From NCBI GenBank assembly GCA_963169325.1, contig CAUJEY010000060.1, positions 1 to 40,619 of the forward strand: 40,619 bases of DNA, given 5' to 3'. This DNA is from Bacteroidota bacterium. Lineage in GTDB: Bacteria; Bacteroidota; Bacteroidia; Chitinophagales; Saprospiraceae. The notes under the pieces were generated by a model. That model had not been told where the DNA came from and ran no database searches. It saw nothing but the letters and a program-made list of their open reading frames with translations. This document shows, piece after piece, positions 1-7,581 of this stretch. Every line of letters begins with the position of its first letter. Position 1 is the first letter of the stretch. The translations under genes were made by a program, and so were the position numbers.

Positions 1-698
1 GCGCCTTTCAGGAGTTGATCCACCTCTACACCGGCCGCGGCAATAGGCAACAAACCCACGGCGGTGAGTACGGAATAACGCCCGCCTACGTCGTCGGGTA
101 CCACGAAGGTTTCGTAGCCTTCGCGGTCCGCCAACGTTTTCAGGGCGCCGCGCGCATGATCCGTCGTGGCATAAATACGTTCCCGGGCGCCCGCTTTGCC
201 GTATTTTTCTTCCAGTTTTTTCTTGAAAATACGAAATGCGACGGCCGGCTCCGTAGTGGTGCCTGATTTGGAAATTACATTGACCGAAAAAGAACGGTCG
301 CCGACCACCTCAAGCAAATGAGTCAGGTAGGTGCCGCTGATATTGGTGCCGGCGAAGTAGATTTCCGGCGTTTTACGCTGCTTTTTGGGCAAATTGTTGT
401 AAAAACTATGCTCACAAAACTCCAGCGCGGCTTTGGCGCCCAGGTAGGAGCCCCCGATACCGATCACGATCAGCACATCGCTTTGACGCTGGATTTTTTT
501 TGCCGCAGCTTTGATCCGTTTAAACTCGGCGCGATCGTATTTCACCGGCAGGTCGAGCCAGCCGAGGAAATCATTGCCCGGGCCGGTGCGGCTGTCCAGC
601 ATTTTGGCGGCAGCCAGGACTTGTGGTTCGAGTGCCGAGAGTTCTTCCGGGTGAAGAAAAGGCGCGGCAGGAGAGAGATCAAGGGTAATTAGAGACAT
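1..698 (-). CDS. pgi: Glucose-6-phosphate isomerase, N-terminal 232 residues (cut by window edge)
   Basis: Interconverts glucose-6-phosphate and fructose-6-phosphate in glycolysis and gluconeogenesis, in the cytoplasm. The frame is open from the ATG at 696-698 to the window edge, so the C-terminal part lies outside. Recognisable family signatures are [16 protein letters not shown] around residue 80, the sugar-phosphate loop [14 protein letters not shown] around residue 145, and [21 protein letters not shown] near residue 215. This matches the compact bacterial PGI type of about 450 residues. The gene lies 69 bases downstream of a second isomerase of the PGI/PMI family on the same strand, so the two may be co-transcribed. 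No separate promoter is obvious in the gap. Confidence 0.95.
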   Translation of the reverse strand, partial: MSLITLDLSPAAPFLHPEELSALEPQVLAAAKMLDSRTGPGNDFLGWLDLPVKYDRAEFKRIKAAAKKIQRQSDVLIVIGIGGSYLGAKAALEFCEHSFYNNLPKKQRKTPEIYFAGTNISGTYLTHLLEVVGDRSFSVNVISKSGTTTEPAVAFRIFKKKLEEKYGKAGARERIYATTDHARGALKTLADREGYETFVVPDDVGGRYSVLTAVGLLPIAAAGVEVDQLLKG

Positions 699-767
699 CT
701 TTGGTGACTTGTTCGTAAGAAATTCTTTCTACTTTTAAGGTATTGAGTATCCAAAAGCAGACAAAAC

Positions 768-1754
768 TCAAACCTTTGCCAGCTCCGCTTTCAAATAGTC
801 GATCACCTTTATTTCGACCGGATCAACTTCGCGGGCCAGCGCGAGGTAGTACGACATCCAATCGCCGAGATGTACGAGATAAAGGGTCTTTTCGGCTAAC
901 GATTTACCCTTGGAATACACTTCTACTGAGGTGTTGCTCAGGTGCTCCACGATTTCTTTGTTGATGGTCATACGCACGGCAGTACGGGGAAAGTCGTCGC
1001 GGTTGCGCAGCCAAATAACGGCTACGTCGGGACGGTTGTTCCGCCAGCCGACAAGTTCGTTGTGGTTCATTTCCGGGATGACGTTGTGCCAGCAGAGCAT
1101 TTTGGCATTTTCGTTAATTTGCTGCCGCCAGCGCATGGCCACAGATTCCATGTGATCGGCAATGTAGAGCACCGGCGTTTTTTCAACCAGGAAACCGGCG
1201 AGTTTTTCGGCGCGTTTGCGGATATCGCCCTGGTCTTTAACCAATAATTTTTGTGCGGCGCCGATCTGCCGGAATATCCGGCTGCTGATGAGTTTGGCGC
1301 CGCGTAATACACCGAGTTGTGTCACGATTGAATAACCCAGGCAGGCACGCGGACTGCTCCAACCGCCGGGAACCTGCACATAGTCTATGCCGTGCTGTTT
1401 GGCTAAGTCGAGCAGTTTTCCGCCAGAAGTCACACAAACTATTTTGGCGCCTGCGCCGAGCAGTTGTTCGAAGGTGGCGAGCGTTTCTTCCGTGTTGCCG
1501 CTGTAAGAGGAGCAGATGGCGAGCGTGTGTTTATTAACCCAGGCCGGTGCGCCGTATCCTTTATTGACCACAATGGGCAACTTGATTTCGGCGCGGACCA
1601 GGTCCTGCACAAAATTGCCCCCAATGCCGCTCCCGCCTAAACCGGAAATCAGCACCGAACGAAACGGCGAAGTATGTTTATTTAAAGAAACTTTTTCGGC
1701 AATACGAAGCGCCTCCTCCAGTTGTTCGGGGAAACGCGCGATCATTTTATCCAT
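768..1754 (-). CDS. Bifunctional phosphoglucose/phosphomannose isomerase (SIS domains)
   Basis: A 328-residue protein of the PGI/PMI family, cytoplasmic enzymes with two SIS domains that isomerise glucose-6-phosphate and usually also mannose-6-phosphate to fructose-6-phosphate. Visible motifs: SGLGGSGIGGNF near residue 40, the phosphate-binding SSYSGNTEETLA near residue 85, and PEMNHNELVGW near residue 230, which holds the conserved Glu/His pair of the family. Length is normal for the family. The second Met (residue 4) is an alternative start. A -7 element lies 36 bases upstream. The classical pgi follows directly downstream, so two enzymes with overlapping activity sit side by side. Whether this one acts on mannose cannot be decided from sequence. 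Confidence 0.9.
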   Translation of the reverse strand: MDKMIARFPEQLEEALRIAEKVSLNKHTSPFRSVLISGLGGSGIGGNFVQDLVRAEIKLPIVVNKGYGAPAWVNKHTLAICSSYSGNTEETLATFEQLLGAGAKIVCVTSGGKLLDLAKQHGIDYVQVPGGWSSPRACLGYSIVTQLGVLRGAKLISSRIFRQIGAAQKLLVKDQGDIRKRAEKLAGFLVEKTPVLYIADHMESVAMRWRQQINENAKMLCWHNVIPEMNHNELVGWRNNRPDVAVIWLRNRDDFPRTAVRMTINKEIVEHLSNTSVEVYSKGKSLAEKTLYLVHLGDWMSYYLALAREVDPVEIKVIDYLKAELAKV

Positions 1755-1789
1755 GGAATGTTTTTATTGAGTCAGATTATATGCTGCGG

Positions 1790-1797
1790 CAAAACTA
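1790..1797 (-). promoter_or_regulatory. Candidate -7 element (TAGTTTTG) for the PGI/PMI gene
   Basis: On the minus strand this reads TAGTTTTG, an exact match to the Bacteroidota -7 consensus TAnnTTTG. It would give a leader of about 30 bases before the ATG at 1754. A matching -33 TTTG at the right spacing is not clear. Confidence 0.5.
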
Positions 1798-1809
1798 AGC
1801 CTAAAATTT

Positions 1810-2868
1810 TTACTTCCCACTCCTCAAGTTCAGCACGATGCCATTGTCCGCGTAAGCTTCAAACATTTTTTGCCGCGCTTCCATCGCGATACGGTCGCGG
1901 TCGTCCAAACATTTGAAATCCGATTTCAGGATTTTTCCTACTTCGGCCAGAATCTTGTCCTGAGGCTGCCAGTAAGTGCTGTTTTTGTCGGAAATATCTT
2001 CCAGTATCCGGTCTTTCAGCGCCAGCAACTCGGGCCGGAAAAGGTCGCCGGCCTGAAGCGCCTCATCGATGGACCGGAGTGTTTTTACATGATTTCCACC
2101 GCCCAGATTGCTGCGGCCGGCTTCGGCACTCACTGGAAAAACCCACACGGGCAGTACCGATTCGATACTGTCGGACGGGTACACTTCCGTACACACCCGC
2201 GCGAACGCGTCGTCTTGCAGGCCTTCGGTGTGTGCAGCCATTTTTGCCAAAACGCGATAATCCGTAAAGAGATAATACGTGGCGCCACCGGCAATTTGCT
2301 GGACGATAAATAAGGGCGACAATTCGCCCAGCCAAAACAAATCCGGCAACGGTTGTTCCGGATCGCGGGTAACCCTACGACTGATGATCAAATTCAGGGT
2401 ATCGCGCAAGGCCAGTCCCTGACGGAAAAAAACGGCCGCAGTGCTGTCATTTTGGGGCGGCGGCGCTTGTGCCCAGGATGCCCAGCGTTGTGCCAGGGTG
2501 GGGCCGAACCATGCTGTGAAACGTTTGTTCAACGCCCACTGCTGAACGCCTTTTATATCCTGACCGGCGGGACGCAGCGCCCCGGCAAATACCCAGCCTT
2601 GCCGGCCCCCTTTCGTTTGCACTTGCAGCCAGGGTTCGTTTCTGAGGGTGTCGTTCAGGATTATACCCGAAATAAAAGAACTGACTTGCCCCAGATCAGT
2701 AAGCGGATCACCGGGTTCCAACTGGATCAATTCCGCACTTTTTTCGCCGGGCGCCTCGCGCAAGGCCGTGGCATAAACAACCAATAATCCCGGTTTGGCC
2801 GGGTTCGTCTGCGTATCCCGGCAAGCAGCAATACTCAGCAAAAGGGCTAAAAGAATCCATCGTATCAT
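1810..2868 (-). CDS. SH3-domain lipoprotein
   Basis: A 352-residue predicted lipoprotein. The start is placed at 2868 because it yields a lipoprotein signal peptide (MIRWILLALLLSIAAC, lipobox SIAAC, Cys at residue 16); an in-frame Met 35 codons upstream would bury this signal and overlap the divergent promoter. Residues about 24-100 look like a bacterial SH3 domain: a VVYATALREAPGE strand, an LEPGDPL turn, and WLQVQTKGGRQGWVFAGAL, which resembles the closing strands of SH3b. The rest is of unknown fold. SH3b domains usually bind peptides or cell-wall material. Such Bacteroidota lipoproteins are normally anchored in the outer membrane, but the exact role is not predictable. Confidence 0.8.
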   Translation of the reverse strand: MIRWILLALLLSIAACRDTQTNPAKPGLLVVYATALREAPGEKSAELIQLEPGDPLTDLGQVSSFISGIILNDTLRNEPWLQVQTKGGRQGWVFAGALRPAGQDIKGVQQWALNKRFTAWFGPTLAQRWASWAQAPPPQNDSTAAVFFRQGLALRDTLNLIISRRVTRDPEQPLPDLFWLGELSPLFIVQQIAGGATYYLFTDYRVLAKMAAHTEGLQDDAFARVCTEVYPSDSIESVLPVWVFPVSAEAGRSNLGGGNHVKTLRSIDEALQAGDLFRPELLALKDRILEDISDKNSTYWQPQDKILAEVGKILKSDFKCLDDRDRIAMEARQKMFEAYADNGIVLNLRSGK

Positions 2869-2934
2869 AGCGATATTTTGATCTGGTGTTTTTTGGCTAA
2901 CGCAAAAGAACAAGCCACCGTACCTTTCGAGGGC

Positions 2935-2942
2935 CAAAATTA
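2935..2942 (-). promoter_or_regulatory. Candidate -7 element (TAATTTTG) for the SH3 lipoprotein
   Basis: Minus strand reads TAATTTTG, an exact TAnnTTTG match 66 bases upstream of the lipoprotein ATG. On the plus strand the near match TACCTTTC at 2921-2928 could serve the divergent lamin-tail gene starting at 2948, so the two promoters would overlap. Confidence 0.45.
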
Positions 2943-2947
2943 AACGC

Positions 2948-5578
2948 ATGACTACTTTTAAAACATACGCCACAGGTTTTTGCCTTTTCTTTTTATGCCT
3001 GAATCAAGGGTTGTTTGCTCAAATTACAGACGATTTTTCCGACGGAAATTTTACTGAAAATCCAACCTGGCAGGGGGAAACCGGCGAATTCATCATTAAT
3101 GCCGCCGGCGAATTGCAACTTAACGCCCCCGATGCAGGCACATCTTTGCTGGCCGTTGGCGGAATCATTCCCGATAGCGCCGTTTGGCTGCTCAAGCTGC
3201 GCCTCGAATTTGCGCCTTCGGCGACAAACCTGCTGCGGGTGTATTTATTGGCCGATCAGGCGGACTTGCTTGTATCCAATGGTTATTATTTAGAAATTGG
3301 GGAAAATGGCAGCATTGACGCCCTTCGCCTGTACCGGCAGGACGGCGCCGCGCGAACCCTGCTCGCCACCGGAATATCGGGATTTGTGGCCAACGAACCG
3401 GTCGATATCCGGTTGCGGGTCAAACGTTCAAGCGCGGCCAACTGGACAATCGAGGCCGCCGCGGGCAACGGCGCCTTTCAACCGCAAGGGGAGGCCATCG
3501 ATGCGACCTATCCTGCCGGGCCGAATCTTTTTTTCGGCGTGTATTGCCTGTATACCGCCACCAGAAAAGATAAATTTTTCTTCGACAACTTATCCATTTT
3601 ACCCGATGTGCCCGACCAGGCGCCGCCGGCGCTGCTCTCCGCCCAGGCCGATAACGCAAACACGGTACGGGTATCTTTCGACGAGGCGCTCGACTCCGTG
3701 TCGGCACTCGATCCGGCACATTATACGATTGCCGGGGTAGGGCAGCCGGTCTCCGTGAGTTTCACCGGGACAGGCCGGCAGGAAGTGTCGCTGCTTTTAT
3801 CCAACGGACTTAATACGGGAACTTATACCCTGGAGACCAATCAGATAGCCGATACACTCGGCAATGTGAGCGGGGTTCAGACGGCTATTTTTCAGTTTGT
3901 AAAAGTGGAGGCCGCCTCTGAATCCGACATTCTGATTAACGAAATTATGGCTGACCCCACGCCGTCAGCGGGCTTGCCGGAAACGGAATGGCTGGAACTC
4001 TTCAACCGAAGCGATAAAATCATTGATCTCAGCACGTTATACTTGTCCGACGGCGGCGCCCCGCAGCTTTTGCCCGCGTATCTGCTTTTTCCCGATTCAT
4101 TTGTGGCGCTGAGTACGGCTGCCGGGGCTGCATTGCTTGGCGGAACCGTCCCCAATCTGCTTGCCGTATCGGGATTCCCCTCCCTGAACAACGACAGCGA
4201 TGCGCTCTCCCTCACCGATGCCGTCGGGCTAACGGTGGATCAGGTGACGTATTCAGTGGGGTGGCATACCACAACCGGCAAAAGCGACGGCGGCTGGACA
4301 CTGGAACGGATCAATCCAGCCGTGCCTTGTTTGGGGCGCGAAAACTGGCAATCCTGCCCGGTAGCGCCAGGCGGCACCCCGGGACGTAAAAATGCGTCGT
4401 TTTCGAATACGCCCGATTTGGAATCCCCGCAGTTGTTAGCCGTTTTTCCGGAAAGTGCCACATCGCTGCGCGCTGTTTTTTCCGAAGGGCTGGATAAAAA
4501 CACCGCGGCAAACACCGCGTCGTATCAGATTATTCCGTCGCGTACCATTTTATCGGCCCAGATTGCCTCCGCCGACCGGCGGGAGGTACTGCTGACACTG
4601 GCCGAATCGCTGCAAAGCGGGGTGGTATATGCCGTTACGGCCACCGTTCTACTCACGGATTGCAGTGGCAATGCTGCGTCGCCAGAGGATTCGATATATG
4701 TGGGTTTACCGGAAACTCCGGCGCCGTCGGATATTGTGATCAATGAAATACTGTTTAACCCGGCGACCGGCGGCTCGGATTTTGTAGAATTGTACAACCG
4801 GAGCAACAAGATTTTCAATTGGCCGGATTTTTCCCTGGCCAATTTTTCCGGAGGCGCCAATATCGTGGCCATTTCCTTGAGCCGGCTGTTTTTGCCAGGC
4901 GAATATGCCGTATTTACCGCTAACCCGGCTGATATTGAAAGCCGTTTCGCCAATGTTCGGCCCAATCATCTTTTTGATATTTCCCTGCCTTCCTTGCCCG
5001 ATGATGCGGGCAATATCACGTTGTTGTGGTCGGATGGCGGAAATATGCTGACCATAGATTCTTTCGATTATGAAGCCGGTTTTCACAATGCCCTGCTGAG
5101 CAGTTCGGAACGGGAAGGGGTAGCGCTGGAGCGCATCCGCCCGGAAGGCGCTACTAACGACCCGTCCAACTGGACCTCTGCCGCACGTACGCTTTCAGGC
5201 GCGGCCGGTACGCCCACCTTGCCCAACTCACAACGTGGCGCCTCGGGCAATCCTTCGGGCGATGACCTGGTTCGGCTCGATCCGGCGCGCCTGTCACCGG
5301 ATGGCGACGGGTTCGAGGATTTTCTGGACATTTTTTACACGTTGCCTGCGTCGGGATATGCTGCTACGATGACCATTTATGATTCGGAGGGGATTCCGGT
5401 ACGCCGGTTGTTGCGGCAGGAATTGGTTGGTACGGAGGGCGCTTTGCGCTGGGATGGAGAAATGGACGACGGCGCCCGTTCAAGACCCGGGATTTATATT
5501 TTATTCCTGGAAATATTTGCTCCACAAGGCCAGATACACCGGGTAAAAAAACCTTTTGCCGTGGTGCAACGCTTGTAA
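2948..5578 (+). CDS. Secreted lamin-tail-domain protein with Ig-like repeats
   Basis: An 876-residue exported protein with a signal peptide ending in LFAQ at about residue 25. Order of parts: a jellyroll-like region (about 30-215, DFSDGNF..W), a first SbsA-like Ig domain (about 223-315), a first lamin-tail domain (about 328-465, starting INEIMADPTPSAGLPETEW), a second Ig domain (about 488-580), a second lamin-tail domain (about 595-735, starting INEILFNPATGGSDF), and a C-terminal FlgD-like domain (about 770-876, LSPDGDGFEDFL to PGIYILFLEIF). The ending PGIYILFLEIF..KKPFAVVQ resembles FlgD-like C-terminal modules found on Bacteroidota surface and secreted proteins. Probably a large surface or extracellular adhesion or structural protein. 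It is monocistronic and followed by a hairpin. Confidence 0.85.
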   Translation: MTTFKTYATGFCLFFLCLNQGLFAQITDDFSDGNFTENPTWQGETGEFIINAAGELQLNAPDAGTSLLAVGGIIPDSAVWLLKLRLEFAPSATNLLRVYLLADQADLLVSNGYYLEIGENGSIDALRLYRQDGAARTLLATGISGFVANEPVDIRLRVKRSSAANWTIEAAAGNGAFQPQGEAIDATYPAGPNLFFGVYCLYTATRKDKFFFDNLSILPDVPDQAPPALLSAQADNANTVRVSFDEALDSVSALDPAHYTIAGVGQPVSVSFTGTGRQEVSLLLSNGLNTGTYTLETNQIADTLGNVSGVQTAIFQFVKVEAASESDILINEIMADPTPSAGLPETEWLELFNRSDKIIDLSTLYLSDGGAPQLLPAYLLFPDSFVALSTAAGAALLGGTVPNLLAVSGFPSLNNDSDALSLTDAVGLTVDQVTYSVGWHTTTGKSDGGWTLERINPAVPCLGRENWQSCPVAPGGTPGRKNASFSNTPDLESPQLLAVFPESATSLRAVFSEGLDKNTAANTASYQIIPSRTILSAQIASADRREVLLTLAESLQSGVVYAVTATVLLTDCSGNAASPEDSIYVGLPETPAPSDIVINEILFNPATGGSDFVELYNRSNKIFNWPDFSLANFSGGANIVAISLSRLFLPGEYAVFTANPADIESRFANVRPNHLFDISLPSLPDDAGNITLLWSDGGNMLTIDSFDYEAGFHNALLSSSEREGVALERIRPEGATNDPSNWTSAARTLSGAAGTPTLPNSQRGASGNPSGDDLVRLDPARLSPDGDGFEDFLDIFYTLPASGYAATMTIYDSEGIPVRRLLRQELVGTEGALRWDGEMDDGARSRPGIYILFLEIFAPQGQIHRVKKPFAVVQRL

Positions 5579-5599
5579 TAATTGTGGTGTCTAAACGAA

Positions 5600-5632
5600 A
5601 AATGCCCCTGCAAAAAAAGCGCAGGAGCATTT
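5600..5632. terminator. Bidirectional hairpin terminator
   Basis: Twelve-base arms (5600-5611 and 5621-5632) with one C/A mismatch and a nine-base A-rich loop. The arms begin with AAA and end with TTT, so the hairpin could stop transcription from both directions between the lamin-tail gene and the CBS-domain gene. Confidence 0.75.
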
Positions 5633-5670
5633 ATCATTAACAAAAAACAAAAACCGAAACAATAAAACGA

Positions 5671-6126
5671 TCAGGTAGGGTCATCCACTTTTTCTGCCTG
5701 TTCGGCAAAAACGGATTCCAATACTTTCATCAGATCGTAAGTGGTAATGATGCCCACCAAATGCTGACGCGCATCAACTACCGGAAGCGAATGAAACTGA
5801 TTCGCTTTAAAAATCAGCAGCGCGTTCTCGACAGTATCATCCTGCGACAGGCACAATACGTGCTTTGTCATAACGTCTTCCACTACCGTCGCGTGCAGTA
5901 CTTTTTCATTCAATCTTGTTTCCTGGGAATTGTCAAAGATGCTTCGGATCAGCTGTAAATAATCGGTGTAAGAAACCAAACCGACCAGTTTACCCTGGTC
6001 CAGGACCGGAATGTGATGGAAGCCGCGTTTTTCAAAAATTCTCCGGACATCTTCCATCGTATCCGATGGCTTAACGGTTTCCGGTTTTCGGGTCATGATC
6101 CGAGAAATGGGTGTTGTCGATTGCAT
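5671..6126 (-). CDS. CBS-domain pair protein
   Basis: A 151-residue cytoplasmic protein made of two CBS motifs only (about residues 8-65 and 80-140). Each holds the typical pattern: IMTRKPETVKPSDTMEDV with HHIPVLDQGKLVGLVSYTD, and VMTKHVLCLSQDDTVENA with HSLPVVDARQHLVGIITTYD. CBS pairs bind adenine nucleotides and act as energy or redox sensors. Downstream of a universal stress protein on the same strand (83-base gap), as often seen in stress and low-oxygen loci. The partner it regulates is unknown. Confidence 0.9.
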   Translation of the reverse strand: MQSTTPISRIMTRKPETVKPSDTMEDVRRIFEKRGFHHIPVLDQGKLVGLVSYTDYLQLIRSIFDNSQETRLNEKVLHATVVEDVMTKHVLCLSQDDTVENALLIFKANQFHSLPVVDARQHLVGIITTYDLMKVLESVFAEQAEKVDDPT

Positions 6127-6209
6127 AACAGGGCGGTTTTACGGGTATTAAAAATGTTATTGTTTACGATGATCTCCGTCACACTTCAAAGCGATTTTTA
6201 TCTAAATCC

Positions 6210-7034
6210 TCAACTATCATGCAGCGTCAGCATCGGCACGTGCAACCGGTGGGCAAACCGCCGGGTGATACTGTCGAAAAACAAGCGATGCAATAAACTA
6301 TGTTCATGCGCAATGGCCACCAAAGCACTGGCATCCGTAGACTCGACGAAATTGGAAACGGCTTGTGCGACGTCCCGATCGTGCAGGTAGTGAAAATCGT
6401 GCGGGATGCCCTCCAGCTTGTGACTCAGCGTCTGCTCCCGTGATTTATCGACTTGTTCGCCGGCTTTATCGATGATATGGATAATCCGCAGTTTGGCTTT
6501 TTTCAAAGACAAAATTTCTTTCAGTATCGATAACGAACGCTCGTCTACCTTAAACCGGAACTCGGTGGCAAAAACGGCATCCGTACCTTTTTTTTGATCT
6601 GCCTTTATCGGAACAGACAATACCGGCCGGCGGGTTTTCGACAATACGCCGGCAGCGATACTACCCAGAAATACCCCGCGAAGCCCCGTTGCACCCGTGG
6701 TACCCATGATGATTAAATCGGCATCCATTTGGTCGGCTACTTCGCAAACAGACGCGACAGGAAATCCAATGGTGCTTTCGGTTTTGACTGCGACATTTTG
6801 AAACTGACCTTTACGGACAATCCGGCGAACCCAGTCTTTGAGCCCCTTTGTTCTTTCGGCGATGTATTCATCCGACCAAAAGGCGTTATAAACGTTGTTG
6901 TCGACGCCTTCATTCGGGAAAACTACGTTGAGCACGGTAATCCCCGCGCCGGTTGCCTGGGCAATCTCCAACGCATATTTAAAGGCATTCGAAGCGCATT
7001 TGGAAAAATCGGTGGGAACGAGGATGGATTTCAT
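6210..7034 (-). CDS. Universal stress protein, tandem Usp domains
   Basis: A 274-residue protein with two UspA-like domains (about 1-145 and 150-274). The first starts MKSILVPTDFSKCASNAF and has the nucleotide-binding glycine motif G-2X-G-9X-G-S near residue 115 (GTTGATGLRGVFLGS), so it should bind ATP. The second domain lacks this motif and is probably structural or regulatory. Such tandem Usp proteins are common in Bacteroidota. It follows a small orphan gene by 26 bases and probably shares its transcript. Confidence 0.9.
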   Translation of the reverse strand: MKSILVPTDFSKCASNAFKYALEIAQATGAGITVLNVVFPNEGVDNNVYNAFWSDEYIAERTKGLKDWVRRIVRKGQFQNVAVKTESTIGFPVASVCEVADQMDADLIIMGTTGATGLRGVFLGSIAAGVLSKTRRPVLSVPIKADQKKGTDAVFATEFRFKVDERSLSILKEILSLKKAKLRIIHIIDKAGEQVDKSREQTLSHKLEGIPHDFHYLHDRDVAQAVSNFVESTDASALVAIAHEHSLLHRLFFDSITRRFAHRLHVPMLTLHDS

Positions 7035-7060
7035 GTCGTTTAATTTTCTGATGGAAAAAT

Positions 7061-7471
7061 TTATTCCTGTTCGCGGTAGTCGATTGGATCAACGAACTCG
7101 AAATGGACATTTTCGCTTGCTTTGCCTTTTGCATTCTGTTGTTCCAGAGACATACTATCGGTTACGCTGGTTTCCAGCCATGTATTACCGGATTTGCGAA
7201 AAACCTGAACATGAAGCCCGAACTCTTCCTCGAAAAGCCGCTCTACCTGCCAAACCGGCATTTCCGGCTCCAGATAAAGTACCCCGTCTTTGGGTTGTTT
7301 TTCCAAAGAAGCCAATTTAATCCCGCGATCTTCAATCAGGAATTTGGCATGACTCCCTTTAAATGCCTTGTGCGGTTTGGTAAAAAAGACTAATTTCAAG
7401 AAGGGATATGCCTTCGCAAAAGCTTCCTGCACTTCGGAAATTGTCTGTTCACGAAATATCCGGATTTTCAT
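7061..7471 (-). CDS. Conserved-looking protein of unknown function
   Basis: A 136-residue protein I do not recognise. It has no signal peptide or membrane segment and is rich in charged residues. It starts MKIRIFREQTISEVQEAF, with central LYLEPEMPVWQVERLFEEEFGLHVQVFRKSGNTWLETS, which suggests an alpha/beta fold with a small beta sheet. It lies between the P-type ATPase and the universal stress protein, 26 bases upstream of the latter, so probably co-transcribed and perhaps connected to the same stress or respiratory response. A perfect 13-base palindrome sits 16 bases upstream of its start codon. Confidence 0.7.
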   Translation of the reverse strand: MKIRIFREQTISEVQEAFAKAYPFLKLVFFTKPHKAFKGSHAKFLIEDRGIKLASLEKQPKDGVLYLEPEMPVWQVERLFEEEFGLHVQVFRKSGNTWLETSVTDSMSLEQQNAKGKASENVHFEFVDPIDYREQE

Positions 7472-7487
7472 CTTTTTTAATTTAGCG

Positions 7488-7500
7488 TTTGATAATCAAA
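7488..7500. promoter_or_regulatory. 13-base palindrome, candidate operator
   Basis: TTTGATAATCAAA is a perfect palindrome around a central A, 16 bases upstream of the 7061-7471 gene. Half-sites TTGAT/ATCAA resemble FNR half-sites, but the spacer is one base rather than the usual four, so identity is uncertain. Confidence 0.3.
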
Positions 7501-7581
7501 TATTTACGCTACAAATTTGGTGCGACGATACAGGCGGCGAAATGATGAAGGTCAGTTCCGGGGTTGATTTGCGAACGTTTG

